Part shown: in pieces, positions 9,810 through 20,273 of the stretch | How positions within the stretch are numbered: the stretch's first letter is position 1 | Layout: every line of letters starts with the position of its first letter | Assembly (NCBI GenBank): GCA_900556715.1 | Contig: USPM01000001.1 | Span: forward strand, 1 to 64,000 | Direction: 5' to 3' | DNA length: 64,000 nt | DNA from: an uncultured Megamonas sp. | GTDB lineage: Bacteria; Bacillota_C; Negativicutes; Selenomonadales; Selenomonadaceae | Translations under genes and position numbers: made by a program | The notes under the pieces: model-generated | Database searches by the model: none | What the model saw: only the letters and a program-made list of their open reading frames with translations | Told to the model about the DNA's origin: nothing

Positions 9810-11201
9810 TTAGAATACCCATTCATCACCGAAGCGTTTTAATAAATTATCGGCTTCTGCAGGGCCATCGGAGCCTTGTTCATATGTGAATACTGGAAGT
9901 TTATCCCAACGATATAAATCTTTTAAGTGTTCAATATAATCCCAACTTGTTTCGATTTGATCCCATTGAGAGAACCATGAGCGTTCACCTTTGATACAAG
10001 CTGTGATTAAACGTTCATATGCTTCAGGAGTGTTTATTCTACTAGAAATGGAACTGCTTTGGCTAAAGTCCATTTTTGCTTGTGTGATTTCTTCAGTATC
10101 TCCTGGAGTTTTTACATTAAATTGAAGATGTACACCTTCATTTGGCTGAATCTTTATGATTAAGATATTGCGTGGAGCAGAAACAAATGTTTGACGGAAA
10201 ACGATTGCTATTTGCATTTCACGATAGCGAAGTTTTTTACCTGTACGAATATAAAATGGAGTATTCCACCAACGTTCATTGTCGATAAACAAGCGAAGTG
10301 CAGCATATGTTTCTGTTGTAGAGTCTGTAGGAATGGATTTTTCTTGGCGATAACCTTTATATTGACCTAAAACTAAAGTATCACGAATATCTTCTACAGG
10401 ACGAAGTGCACGAAGTACACGTAGTTGAGCGTCATGCATAGCTGTAGTGGAGAATTGTTCTGGCCATTCCATGGCAACTATGGATAAAATCTGGAATAAA
10501 TGGTTTTGAACCATATCTTTTAAAGCTCCGCTAGTGTCATAGTAACCACCACGTGTGCCGATACCTAAATCTTCAAAAGCGGAAATCTGTACAGATTCGA
10601 TATATTGTGAATTCCAAAGGTTAGCAAATATAGGGTTAGTGAAACGAATAGTTTGGATATTGCGTACCATTTCTTTACCGAGATAATGGTCAATGCGATA
10701 TATATTTTCTGCTGGGAAGAAAGTTTCTAATTGTTTATTAAGCTCTTTAGCTGATTCTAAATTTTCACCAAATGGTTTTTCTAAAATAACCTTACCTAAA
10801 GAAGCTTCTTTTACTGCTTTTAATCCACTTGCAATTACACCGAAAAATTTTGGAGCTACTGCAAGATAAAATACATGGTCATCAATATTTTCAGCAGTAT
10901 AATATTCGGATAAACGAGTATATTCGTTTAAATCGGAGATATCCATTTTAAAATAAGAGATACGTTTAGCAAAAACTTCAAAAGTTTTTTCTTCATATGG
11001 TAAACGAGCGAATTTTTTTACCCAATCACGAACTAATTCGCAATACTGTTCTGTAGTATAATCGCGTCTACCAATGATGATAATTCTGGATTGAGCTTCT
11101 TCGGCATTTGCCGCAGTCATATTGTACTGTGCAGGCATAAGTTTTCTAAAAGTCAAATCACCAGTACCACCAAAAATTGTAAAAGCTTTATTTAAAGACA
11201 T
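9810..11201 (-). CDS. zwf: Glucose-6-phosphate 1-dehydrogenase
   Basis: 463 residues from ATG 11201, which I prefer over the upstream ATG at 11219 because GAGAG stands just before it. The NADP-binding N-terminus is FTIFGGTGDLTFRKLMPAQ and the active-site block is RIDHYLGKEMVRNI near residue 170. The C-terminal domain contains RTGKKL and the usual late YERLI segment. It oxidises glucose 6-phosphate to 6-phosphogluconolactone, making NADPH. It lies downstream of a lactonase gene in the same direction (about 48 bp apart), so the first two steps of the oxidative pentose phosphate route appear co-transcribed. Confidence 0.95.
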   Translation of the reverse strand: MSLNKAFTIFGGTGDLTFRKLMPAQYNMTAANAEEAQSRIIIIGRRDYTTEQYCELVRDWVKKFARLPYEEKTFEVFAKRISYFKMDISDLNEYTRLSEYYTAENIDDHVFYLAVAPKFFGVIASGLKAVKEASLGKVILEKPFGENLESAKELNKQLETFFPAENIYRIDHYLGKEMVRNIQTIRFTNPIFANLWNSQYIESVQISAFEDLGIGTRGGYYDTSGALKDMVQNHLFQILSIVAMEWPEQFSTTAMHDAQLRVLRALRPVEDIRDTLVLGQYKGYRQEKSIPTDSTTETYAALRLFIDNERWWNTPFYIRTGKKLRYREMQIAIVFRQTFVSAPRNILIIKIQPNEGVHLQFNVKTPGDTEEITQAKMDFSQSSSISSRINTPEAYERLITACIKGERSWFSQWDQIETSWDYIEHLKDLYRWDKLPVFTYEQGSDGPAEADNLLKRFGDEWVF

Positions 11202-11249
11202 GTTAACTCTCTCTTTCATAAATAATTCATAAATAAAAATAAATATATA

Positions 11250-12203
11250 TTATAAAATTATACCTATAGCATGAGGTACTTTATCTGTATTGATTAATTT
11301 AACAATTTTTCCATTTGTTTTATCTAATTGGAAGCTACTCATATCATCAGTATCTTTATTTACGACTAAAAGATATTGTTCATCTTCACTTAAGATAAAA
11401 TCTCTAGGGTGCATACCACCACTGTTTATTTGTTGAATGATTTCAGGTTCGTTTTCAAGGCTGATAACAGTGAGTAAATCTGCTCCACGAGTGGAGATAT
11501 ATATGAAACGATTATCTTTTGTGATACGAATAGCAGCACTAGAAGTGTTATCAAGTTTATCTTTAGGTAGTAGATTTAATTTTGTATTTAAGGTAAATTC
11601 TAAATTATTAACGCTAAAATCAAAAAATTCACTGCTTAGTTCACTTACTAAATAAAAATGAGAATAATCATGATTGAATATTCCATGACGTGGGCCTGTT
11701 TTTTCAGGGAATGTTAAAGTTTTTACTAGAGTATAATCATTGTTCATATCAAAGATACGAATTTCATCAAGCAATAAGCAAGGTACCATTAGATAATTTT
11801 TATATAATATTACTTGATGACAACCTGCTTTGTTTTGAATGGAGATTTGTTTTATTAATTTTAATTTATCATTAATTATTTGATAAATCATAACGACACC
11901 ATCATGATAGTTAGCTGTGTAAATAAAATTATCATGATGTTTTACAAAACATGGAGAATTGTTTTCTAGAAGAATTTCATCTAATAAAGTTTTAGTAGAA
12001 ATATCGATTAAAGCAATGCCACTTTTGTTATTTTTACTAGTAGTAATTATTAGTTTATCTTCATATTTGTCAACGCATTTTGCATCGTCGATACTAAGAA
12101 AAGATTCTATATTAGAGATTTTTCCAGTAGTTTCTTCAAAGGAAAATTGATAAATTCCTTTAGTAGATGCAGTATTGTAAGTACCAATATAACCAGTTAG
12201 CAT
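11250..12203 (-). CDS. pgl: 6-phosphogluconolactonase, seven-bladed beta-propeller type
   Basis: 317 residues with the repeated beta-propeller pattern of the lactonase family (YbhE type): GYIGTYNTASTKGIYQFSFEE at the N-terminus, TGPRHGIFNHDYSHFYLVSE in the middle, and GMHPRDFILSEDEQYLLVVNKDT near the end. It would hydrolyse the product of Zwf, encoded directly downstream. The sequence is more divergent than the housekeeping genes around it, so the specific reaction is inferred from family plus neighbour. No signal peptide is seen, so it is cytoplasmic. Confidence 0.82.
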   Translation of the reverse strand: MLTGYIGTYNTASTKGIYQFSFEETTGKISNIESFLSIDDAKCVDKYEDKLIITTSKNNKSGIALIDISTKTLLDEILLENNSPCFVKHHDNFIYTANYHDGVVMIYQIINDKLKLIKQISIQNKAGCHQVILYKNYLMVPCLLLDEIRIFDMNNDYTLVKTLTFPEKTGPRHGIFNHDYSHFYLVSELSSEFFDFSVNNLEFTLNTKLNLLPKDKLDNTSSAAIRITKDNRFIYISTRGADLLTVISLENEPEIIQQINSGGMHPRDFILSEDEQYLLVVNKDTDDMSSFQLDKTNGKIVKLINTDKVPHAIGIIL

Positions 12204-12517
12204 AAAATAAACACTTCCTTAATTTTATATTTAAATACTTAGAATAAATTGTATTTAATTGGCACAAGCCATTAATATACTCTGATTATATAGTATAAAT
12301 TATAAATAAACAAGTAAGAGTCATATCTTTGGTATAAAAATTTTTTATATAAACGATATGTTAAATTTTATTAAATCAAAAAAATATATAAGAAAAATTA
12401 ATAATAGATGTACTTGTATTTTAAAAAAAAATAAACTATACTAAATTTAAATCAGTGATATATATTTATATTTTAAGTATATATTTATTGATATAAAAAA
12501 ATAAGGAGTGTTTTTTT
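12204..12517. promoter_or_regulatory. AT-rich divergent intergenic region with pgl promoter
   Basis: 314 bp without a gene. On the minus strand, TTGTTT (plus-strand 12308-12313) and TATAAT (12285-12290) are spaced 17 bp and should drive pgl-zwf. The rest is A/T runs; acyP is read outward from the other end behind AAGGAGTG. I see no other structure. Confidence 0.6.
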
Positions 12518-12796
12518 ATGGAACAGATTAAACGTTACAAAGCAGTAATCACAGGCAATGTACAAGGCGTAGGTCTTCGTGTTTTTGTTATGGACAATGC
12601 AAGCAAACTTGGTATTACTGGCTGGGTAAAAAATATGGCAGATGGAACTGTAGAAATGGAAGCACAAGGCAATCCAGATAAATTAGATCAGTTATTTGCT
12701 ACTATAAAAAAAGGTAACTTTATTATTAAAGTTGATAATATTGATTGCACAGAAATTGACTGTGTTGAAGAAACATCATTTATCATTAAATACTAA
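12518..12796 (+). CDS. acyP: Acylphosphatase
   Basis: 92 residues, the normal size. The acylphosphatase signature is ITGNVQGVGLRVF, containing the catalytic arginine, followed by GITGWVKNMADGTVEMEAQG with the catalytic asparagine. It hydrolyses the carboxyl-phosphate bond of acyl phosphates. A leucine replaces the usual phenylalanine before the arginine (QGVGLR for QGVGFR), which is tolerated. The ribosome site AAGGAGTG lies just upstream. It is a single-gene unit closed by a hairpin terminator. Confidence 0.92.
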   Translation: MEQIKRYKAVITGNVQGVGLRVFVMDNASKLGITGWVKNMADGTVEMEAQGNPDKLDQLFATIKKGNFIIKVDNIDCTEIDCVEETSFIIKY

Positions 12797-12849
12797 TGAT
12801 AAATGATATGAAAATTAAAGATGCGTTATATAAGGAATTATGAGAGAGC

Positions 12850-12890
12850 AATGTCGATAAACTTTAGGATAGAGATTATCGACATTTTTT
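12850..12890 (+). terminator. Intrinsic terminator after acyP
   Basis: AATGTCGATAA (12850-12860) pairs with TTATCGACATT (12876-12886), followed directly by a T run to 12890. Confidence 0.8.
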
Positions 12891-13003
12891 ATTTGGGAGA
12901 ATTTCGGGGATTTATAGATACATAAAAATTTTAATTTATATTTTAAAGAAAGCATAAAATTAAAATTATTTTTATAATATATTGCTAGAAAGTGTTGTCA
13001 GTA

Positions 13004-13033
13004 TTGACGTATTAATAAATTTTTCGTTATAAT
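13004..13033 (+). promoter_or_regulatory. Promoter of aroQ-pepQ-efp
   Basis: TTGACG (13004-13009), 18-bp spacer, TATAAT (13028-13033), 50 bp before the aroQ start. Confidence 0.7.
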
Positions 13034-13082
13034 TGATATGTAAAATATAGATGTTAGAACTTGCTTAAGGATAGTGATATTT

Positions 13083-13532
13083 ATGAAAATAAATAAAGTA
13101 TTAGTTATACATGGACCAAATTTAAATTTACTTGGCACTCGTGAACCAGAAATTTATGGTAGTATGACTATGCAAGATATTAATGAAGATTTAGCAAAAC
13201 AGGCTAAGGAACATAATGTCGAAATAGATTTTTTTCAAAGTAATCATGAAGGAGCTATTATTGATACTTTACATAATGCTCGTGGTCAATATGGCTATAT
13301 TATTTTAAATGCTGGTGCATTTACACATTATAGTATTGCTATACGTGATGCTTTAGCTGCTATTGATATACCTGTAATAGAAGTACATCTATCTAATATC
13401 CATAAAAGAGAAGAATTTAGACATCATTCTGTAATTGCACCTGTAGTTGAAGGTCAGATTTGCGGTTTTGGTTTGGAAAGTTATAAATCTGCTTTATTTA
13501 TTGCTATTAATAGATTACAAAAAGAGGACTAA
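13083..13532 (+). CDS. aroQ: Type II 3-dehydroquinate dehydratase
   Basis: 149 residues. The N-terminus KVLVIHGPNLNLLGTREPEIYG contains the hallmark GPNLNLLG. The flexible-loop arginine and tyrosine follow, as do FQSNHEGAIID, ILNAGAFTHYS and VEVHLSNIHKREEFRHHS. The enzyme forms the dodecameric class II DHQase of the shikimate pathway. The ATG at 13083 is preferred over GTG 13074 because TAAGGA sits 11 nt before it. It is first of a three-gene unit with an aminopeptidase and EF-P, an order common in Firmicutes. Confidence 0.95.
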   Translation: MKINKVLVIHGPNLNLLGTREPEIYGSMTMQDINEDLAKQAKEHNVEIDFFQSNHEGAIIDTLHNARGQYGYIILNAGAFTHYSIAIRDALAAIDIPVIEVHLSNIHKREEFRHHSVIAPVVEGQICGFGLESYKSALFIAINRLQKED

Positions 13533-13535
13533 ATT

Positions 13536-14615
13536 ATGTGTCAGAATAATCGTATAGAAAAACTTAGAAAAGTATTGCAGGCAAATTATTGTGATGCAAT
13601 GCTTATAAGTAAAGAAGAAAATTTACATTATTTTAGTGGTTTTACGGGTGATGATACATTTTTAGTAATCACTTTAGATAATTGTTTTTTGATTACTGAT
13701 TCACGTTATACAAAACAAGCTAGTGAACAGACTTCATTTACTATTATTGAACAGAAAACAGGTTTATTAAGTAAAACTGTAGAACTTATAAAAAATTTAA
13801 ATATTAATAGTTTAGCATTTGAAGGAAATGCTTTGATTTTTAATCAATATAATTATTTAGCTAAAAATTTAATTGATATTGAAGTTGATTTTTCTACATC
13901 TTTAGATTTAACTGAACTTCGCATTATAAAAGATGAAAATGAGATAGAATTAATAAAAAAAGCTATTAATATCAGTGATGAAGCGTATTCGCATATATTG
14001 AAATTTGCAAAAGTAGGTATGAGTGAACAAGATATTGCTACTGAACTTGAATATGTTATGCGTAAATTGGGTAGTGAACGACCTGCATTTACAACTATAG
14101 TAGCTTCTGGAGTTAGAGGGGCATTGCCTCATGGAGTTGCTACAGATAAGTTGATAAATGATGGTGAATTTGTTACAATAGACTTTGGTGCTGTCTACAA
14201 GGGATATCATTCAGATATTACACGTACTTTTTGTGTAGGTAAAGCAAGTGATAAACAAAAAGAAATTTATGATGTTGTTTTACAAGCACAATTATTGGGA
14301 TTAAAAGAAATTGCTCCTGGTAAAAGTGGTAGAGAAGTTGATTTCCCTGTAAGAAAGTATATAAAAGATGCAGGTTATGGCGATTTCTTTGGGCATGGCT
14401 TAGGTCATGGTGTTGGTCTTGAAATTCATGAATTGCCACGTCTTTCACCACTTAGTCCAACAGCTAAGCTTGAAGAAAATATGATAGTTACTAATGAGCC
14501 GGGGATTTATGTGCCTGACTTTGGCGGTGTTCGTATCGAAGACACTGTTTTAGTTACTGCAAATGGATGCCAAGCACTTACACAAAGTGACAAACGGCTT
14601 GTTGAAATAATGTGA
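13536..14615 (+). CDS. M24 family Xaa-Pro aminopeptidase
   Basis: 359 residues in two domains. The N-terminal creatinase-like part contains FSGFTGDDTFLVIT and ITDSRYTKQA. The C-terminal pita-bread fold carries the five metal ligands: TIDFG (D216), HSDITRT (D227), GHGLGHG (H287), NEPGIY (E321) and RIEDTV (E335). It removes N-terminal residues before proline and needs two divalent metals. It starts 3 bp after aroQ and precedes efp, an arrangement known from many Firmicutes (yqhT-efp), where a proline peptidase sits beside the factor that relieves polyproline stalling. Confidence 0.92.
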   Translation: MCQNNRIEKLRKVLQANYCDAMLISKEENLHYFSGFTGDDTFLVITLDNCFLITDSRYTKQASEQTSFTIIEQKTGLLSKTVELIKNLNINSLAFEGNALIFNQYNYLAKNLIDIEVDFSTSLDLTELRIIKDENEIELIKKAINISDEAYSHILKFAKVGMSEQDIATELEYVMRKLGSERPAFTTIVASGVRGALPHGVATDKLINDGEFVTIDFGAVYKGYHSDITRTFCVGKASDKQKEIYDVVLQAQLLGLKEIAPGKSGREVDFPVRKYIKDAGYGDFFGHGLGHGVGLEIHELPRLSPLSPTAKLEENMIVTNEPGIYVPDFGGVRIEDTVLVTANGCQALTQSDKRLVEIM

Positions 14616-14687
14616 CCGCGTAATTGAGAGTCGGGTATTTCACATTATATAAATAAATTTAGATAATATATTTGGAGGAATGTTTTA

Positions 14688-15245
14688 ATGATTTCCAGCA
14701 GTGATTTCCGTACAGGTCTTACACTTGAAATTGATAATGGTGTATGGCAGATTGTTGATTTCCAACATGTAAAACCAGGTAAAGGTGCAGCTTTTGTTCG
14801 TACAAAAATTAAAAACGTACAGACTGGTGCAGTTGTAGAACGTACTTTTAACCCTAATGAAAAATTACCAGCAGCTCATGTAGAAACTAGAGCTATGCAG
14901 TATTTATATGAAGCAGATGGTATGTACACTTTCATGGATAATGAAACTTATGATCAGATTGAACTTACAAAAGATCAATTAGGTAGTGCATTAAACTTCT
15001 TAAAAGAAAACATGGATATTAGTTTACAGTCTTTTAAAGGCAATATCATTGGTATTACTTTACCAAACTCTGTAAATCTTGAAGTTGTTGAATGTGAACC
15101 AAGCGTTAAAGGTGATACTGCAACTGGTGCTACTAAAATGGCAAAAGTTGAAACTGGTTATGAAGTTCGTGTACCACTCTTCGTTAACGAAGGCGACGTA
15201 TTAAGAATTGATACTCGTACTGGTAACTATATCGAACGTGCATAA
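14688..15245 (+). CDS. efp: Elongation factor P
   Basis: 185 residues, three-domain EF-P. The N-terminal loop [14 protein letters not shown] has lysine 32 at its tip, the residue modified in many bacteria. Domain II ends around FLKENMDI and the C-terminal block is [25 protein letters not shown]. It relieves ribosomes stalled on proline runs. No lysine-modifying enzyme (EpmA, YmfI or similar) is in the window. TTGGAGGA precedes the start. It closes the aroQ operon at a strong terminator. Confidence 0.97.
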   Translation: MISSSDFRTGLTLEIDNGVWQIVDFQHVKPGKGAAFVRTKIKNVQTGAVVERTFNPNEKLPAAHVETRAMQYLYEADGMYTFMDNETYDQIELTKDQLGSALNFLKENMDISLQSFKGNIIGITLPNSVNLEVVECEPSVKGDTATGATKMAKVETGYEVRVPLFVNEGDVLRIDTRTGNYIERA

Positions 15246-15269
15246 TAATTGAATTATTAGGTATTTTTT

Positions 15270-15309
15270 AGAGGATAGATAAAATTGTTATCTATCCTCT
15301 TTTTATTTT
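15270..15309 (+). terminator. Intrinsic terminator after efp
   Basis: Perfect 13-bp stem: AGAGGATAGATAA (15270-15282) and TTATCTATCCTCT (15288-15300), 5-nt loop, followed by TTTTATTTT. Confidence 0.92.
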
Positions 15310-15320
15310 ACAAAAAAGTA

Positions 15321-15349
15321 TTGATAATATTTATCAACTATGATATATT
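15321..15349 (+). promoter_or_regulatory. eno promoter with palindrome over the -35
   Basis: TTGATA (15321-15326) and TATATT (15344-15349) are spaced 17 bp. The -35 lies inside a perfect inverted repeat, TTGATAA-TAT-TTATCAA (15321-15337), which is a candidate operator. No regulator is identified. Confidence 0.5.
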
Positions 15350-15369
15350 ATAATCGAAATGATAATTAA

Positions 15370-16713
<1,344 letters not shown>

Positions 16714-16751
16714 GATTATTAGATAATAGATTAATAATTAATAGGCAAAAT

Positions 16752-16797
16752 AAAAGTGAAGTAGTCAAATAAAAAGACTACTTCACTTTTTTATTTT
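16752..16797. terminator. Bidirectional intrinsic terminator between eno and the FHA gene
   Basis: Perfect 15-bp stem AAAAGTGAAGTAGTC (16752-16766) and GACTACTTCACTTTT (16776-16790), with T run after and A run before. Confidence 0.92.
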
Positions 16798-16814
16798 ATT
16801 GCAACTGTATTTTT

Positions 16815-17579
16815 TTAAATAATATCGTAAACGATACGTGTATTGCCTATATGAATAGTATCACCAGGACAAAGACAGAAATTGGAAATTGGTTTATCAT
16901 TGACTAATGTGCCATTTAAACTATTAGCATCTCGTAGTATATGTCGACCATGTTCAAAAGTTATATAAGCATGAAGTCTAGATACATTTACATCTGTCAA
17001 CAAAAATTCATTTTTGTCACGTCTACCAATATGAATTTGATTAGAGCCAAATGCTAAATAAGAGTCTTTATCTGGCCCTTCAATAATAGTTAAGGAAGCA
17101 AAATTTAAAGCTTGTTGTTTGTGTGAAGGATTGGTGAATTCTTTGATATCAATATTAGGTACGATAATAGTACCTTGTTCTAAGTCATCTGTACTATTAT
17201 CAGTAGTTGATGAAGATTTATCGCTACTAAATTTCGCTGTTATATCACAGACACCTAGTTTGAATTCAGGAGATTTTAAGATATGAATGGTAGGCAATGT
17301 TTCCATAAAATAATCTTTTTGAATGACAGATTTATAGAGAAATAATTTTAAGTGGTTTTGTGTTTCTATGTTATTTAATTGGTTAAAATCTTCATTACTC
17401 ATAGTGATAGTAAATTCATCAGGAACAAAGATAGCACGATTTACGCGTTTTTTCTGACGGATTAAAATGCGATCAATGATTTTTTCTATTTCTGCCATCT
17501 GTAGATTACTTGAGAATTTACGATTAAAAAAACCTTCAATATTTTTTTCAAGAAAATTTTCCATACGTGAAAAAAACAT
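16815..17579 (-). CDS. FhaA-like protein: DUF3662 plus FHA domain
   Basis: 254 residues. The N-terminal part (MENFLEKNIEGFFNRKFSSNLQMAEIEKIIDRIL, then AIFVPDEFTITMSNEDF) matches DUF3662, the N-terminal domain of FhaA. A polar linker follows. The C-terminal FHA domain shows IHIGRRDKNEFLLTDVNVSRLHAYI and NSLNGTLVNDKPI, the phosphothreonine-binding loops. In other bacteria such proteins act with Ser/Thr kinases at the cell envelope or in division. No kinase gene is in the window. It is the last gene of the rsmB-rlmN unit, 22 bp behind rlmN. Confidence 0.85.
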   Translation of the reverse strand: MFFSRMENFLEKNIEGFFNRKFSSNLQMAEIEKIIDRILIRQKKRVNRAIFVPDEFTITMSNEDFNQLNNIETQNHLKLFLYKSVIQKDYFMETLPTIHILKSPEFKLGVCDITAKFSSDKSSSTTDNSTDDLEQGTIIVPNIDIKEFTNPSHKQQALNFASLTIIEGPDKDSYLAFGSNQIHIGRRDKNEFLLTDVNVSRLHAYITFEHGRHILRDANSLNGTLVNDKPISNFCLCPGDTIHIGNTRIVYDII

Positions 17580-17601
17580 AAAAATTCAACTCCTAGAGTT
17601 T

Positions 17602-18639
17602 TTATTTTGCTAAATGTTTATTACGCAATTGACCACATGCTGCTTGGATATCTGTTCCCATTTCTTGACGAATGGTAGCTGTGAGATGATGGTCATTTAA
17701 ATACTTAGCGAAAGCTTTTATTCTAGCTAAAGAAGGACGATTGTAATTACGCTCTTTGACTGGATTGATAGGGATTAAGTTCACATTAGCTAATTGATTT
17801 TTTAAGAGTTTACATAATTCTACTGCTTCAGTCATATTATCATTGTATTTATCGATTAAGATATATTCATAAGTTATGCGTCTTTTAGTAGTATTAGCAT
17901 AATTTACAGCAGCTTTAATGACTTCTTCGATAGGATAGCGTTTATTAATAGGCATTAGCTCTGTACGCAATTCATTATTCGGTGCGTGTAAGGAAATAGA
18001 TAAGGTAATAGGTAGATTTTCTTGAGCTAATTTATTTATTCCAGGCACGATACCAGATGTGGAAATTGTGATATTGCGATAACCTAAATTTAAGCAATAA
18101 GGCTCATGTACTAAACGAATGAAGTTCAATACATTATCATAGTTGAGCATAGGCTCACCAGAACCCATGATTACTATATTATTGATTTGTTCACCTGTTT
18201 GATTTAATAATTCTTGAATAAACATTGCTTGAGCTAAAATTTCGCCTGTGGATAAGTTTCTAGCCATGCCGTGAAGCGTAGAAGCACAGAAACTACAGCC
18301 CATATTACAACCTGCTTGAGAAGAAACACAGATACTATTGCCATAAGGTTGACGCATTAAAACTGTTTCTACACCGATACCATCGCCAAATTCTAATAAA
18401 AATTTAGTTGTTTTGCCATCACTAGAGTCTAGTCTATCACAAGATTTAGCACGTTCAATAGTAAATTCTTGTGCTAATTTTTCACGTAAATCTTTGGAAA
18501 GATTGGTCATTTCATCAAAAGATGTAGCATGTTTTTGATAGAGCCACTCAATAATTTGTTTTGCTCTAAATTTTGGTAGGTTTAAATCTGTGATTAGTGA
18601 AGTAAGTTCAGTTAAATTTAAGCCAAAAATATTGGTCAT
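17602..18639 (-). CDS. rlmN: Dual-specificity RNA methyltransferase RlmN
   Basis: 345 residues, radical SAM. The cluster motif is CNMGCSFC (C111, C115, C118). The N-terminal accessory domain contains PKFRAKQIIEWLYQKHATSFDEMTNLSK. The GSGEPMLNYDNVL motif and the late MGTDIQAACGQL, with the catalytic cysteine, are all present. It methylates C2 of A2503 in 23S rRNA and A37 in certain tRNAs. Ribosome site AGAAGGGAA precedes the start. It lies 45 bp after rsmB, as in many Firmicutes. Confidence 0.97.
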   Translation of the reverse strand: MTNIFGLNLTELTSLITDLNLPKFRAKQIIEWLYQKHATSFDEMTNLSKDLREKLAQEFTIERAKSCDRLDSSDGKTTKFLLEFGDGIGVETVLMRQPYGNSICVSSQAGCNMGCSFCASTLHGMARNLSTGEILAQAMFIQELLNQTGEQINNIVIMGSGEPMLNYDNVLNFIRLVHEPYCLNLGYRNITISTSGIVPGINKLAQENLPITLSISLHAPNNELRTELMPINKRYPIEEVIKAAVNYANTTKRRITYEYILIDKYNDNMTEAVELCKLLKNQLANVNLIPINPVKERNYNRPSLARIKAFAKYLNDHHLTATIRQEMGTDIQAACGQLRNKHLAK

Positions 18640-18684
18640 TATAAATTCCCTTCTAAAATAAATATAAATAATAATTTAAGATTT

Positions 18685-20013
18685 TTATACTTTTTTGTAC
18701 ATACGAGCGATAAAGAAGCCATCTGTATTATCTTTATATGGCATTAATTGTAATGTTTTTTCTTTGCTTTTTGTTTTAAATGGTAAATATTTGTGGATAT
18801 CTTCTAAAACGAATTCTGGATGTTTAGCTAAAAATTGATTGATGATTTCTATATTTTCTTGTGGCATGATTGTACAAGTACTATAGACTAATACACCTTG
18901 AGGTTTTACAGCAAGAGCAGCTGATTCTAAGATAGCTAATTGAAGAGGTGGTAATTCTTCAAAGATTTCCGCTGTTTTGTTCCAGCGGGAGTCAGGTTTA
19001 CGGCGAAGTACACCCATTCCAGAACATGGTGCATCAACTAATACTTTATCTGCTTGGTTTTTATATTGATTGCCGATTTCACGAGCATCTAATAATTTAG
19101 GCTCAATGATGTTGATACCTAATCTATTAGCATTATCTTGAATTAGTTTTAATTTATGTTCGTAGATATCACAAGCTATGATTTTTCCTTTATTTTGCAT
19201 CAAAGTAGCCATATGTGTAGTTTTACCACCAGGGGCACTACATGTATCAATGATGAATTCATTAGATTTAGGATCAACTACATGAGCTACAAGCATAGAG
19301 CTTTCATCTTGTACTTGGGCAAAACCATTTTGTAATGGTGCTAGTTGATTTAATGAAGTATGCGTTTTGCAAATAATTCCTTCTGGTGCTAATTTCGAAG
19401 GAATAACTTCACAACCTGCATTAATAAGTTCAGTAATTAATTCTTGTCGTGTTGTTTTCAAAGTATTGGTACGCAATACAAGTGGGGCATTAGTATTATT
19501 GAATTGACAAAGTTTGATAGCAGCTTCACTACCAAAAATATGAATGAATTTTTTTACTAGCCAAAGAGGATGTTGTTCTCTAATAGCTAATTCCCTAGCT
19601 TTATTGCCTGTAGGCATAGCGTATTTTTCTGGTTGGCGAATTAAATTACGCAAAACACCATTTACAAATTTTGCAGAACCTTGATTAGAATATTTTTTAG
19701 CAAGGTTTACAGCTTCATTGCAAGCTGCTGATTCAGGAATTTTGTCCATGAATACAATTTGATAAATACCTAATCGCAATATATTAATAATTGTTGGTTC
19801 AATTTTATTTAAAGGTCTATTTACAAATTTTTTTAAAATCCAAAGTAGAGTATCGCCTGCTTTTACTGTACCATAAACTAATTCAGTGATGAAACGGCGG
19901 TCTTGGTCAGATAATTGATTTTTTTGCAAATGGCGTGATAGGGATATATTAGCATAAGCTTGTTGAGTATATACTTCATTTAAAATATTTAAAGCAACTT
20001 CACGAGCGTTCAT
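18685..20013 (-). CDS. rsmB: 16S rRNA (cytosine-967-C5) methyltransferase
   Basis: 442 residues. The N-terminal NusB-like RNA-binding domain includes REVALNILNEVYTQQAYANISL and PLNKIEPTIINILRLGIYQIVF. The C-terminal SAM domain has DTCSAPGGKTTHMATLM, DAPCSGMGVLRRKPDSRW and the second catalytic cysteine in YSTCTIMPQENIEI. It makes m5C967 in 16S rRNA. Ribosome site AAAGGAGAT is clear. Upstream there is a promoter and a short leader containing a terminator-like hairpin. Confidence 0.96.
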   Translation of the reverse strand: MNAREVALNILNEVYTQQAYANISLSRHLQKNQLSDQDRRFITELVYGTVKAGDTLLWILKKFVNRPLNKIEPTIINILRLGIYQIVFMDKIPESAACNEAVNLAKKYSNQGSAKFVNGVLRNLIRQPEKYAMPTGNKARELAIREQHPLWLVKKFIHIFGSEAAIKLCQFNNTNAPLVLRTNTLKTTRQELITELINAGCEVIPSKLAPEGIICKTHTSLNQLAPLQNGFAQVQDESSMLVAHVVDPKSNEFIIDTCSAPGGKTTHMATLMQNKGKIIACDIYEHKLKLIQDNANRLGINIIEPKLLDAREIGNQYKNQADKVLVDAPCSGMGVLRRKPDSRWNKTAEIFEELPPLQLAILESAALAVKPQGVLVYSTCTIMPQENIEIINQFLAKHPEFVLEDIHKYLPFKTKSKEKTLQLMPYKDNTDGFFIARMYKKV

Positions 20014-20040
20014 AAAATCTCCTTTGCATTTAGTAAACTA

Positions 20041-20064
20041 AAAAAGACGCTAAGAAAAGCGCCC
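20041..20064 (-). terminator. Terminator-like hairpin in the rsmB leader
   Basis: On the minus strand, GGCGCT and AGCGTC form a 6-bp stem with a 6-nt loop (plus-strand 20046-20063), followed by a run of six U ending near 20041. It lies between the rsmB promoter and start codon, so it could attenuate rsmB transcription. Confidence 0.5.
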
Positions 20065-20111
20065 CTTGAGAATACGTATTTATATTAATATATAATCTTG
20101 GTTACAAATTT

Positions 20112-20140
20112 ATTATATAATATAGGTAGAAGCTATGCAA
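20112..20140 (-). promoter_or_regulatory. rsmB promoter
   Basis: Minus strand TTGCAT (plus-strand 20135-20140), 17-bp spacer, perfect TATAAT (20112-20117). Transcription would start near 20105, giving a leader of about 90 nt. Confidence 0.65.
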
Positions 20141-20273
20141 GTTATGTAAGAAATAAAGTAAAAATAAGATGATATCTAATTTAATTTACAAGAAAAGATT
20201 AACTTTCCTATATGTTTCTGTTAATTTTCATCTATTTTGTTATACTTTATCATAGTAAGTCTAACAAAGGGAG

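Noticed and set aside
16776..16790. Long perfect inverted repeats at gene ends as mobile-element ends or attachment sites
   Set aside because: Each has a short loop and flanking A/T runs and sits between convergent genes, which is the normal form of bidirectional terminators.
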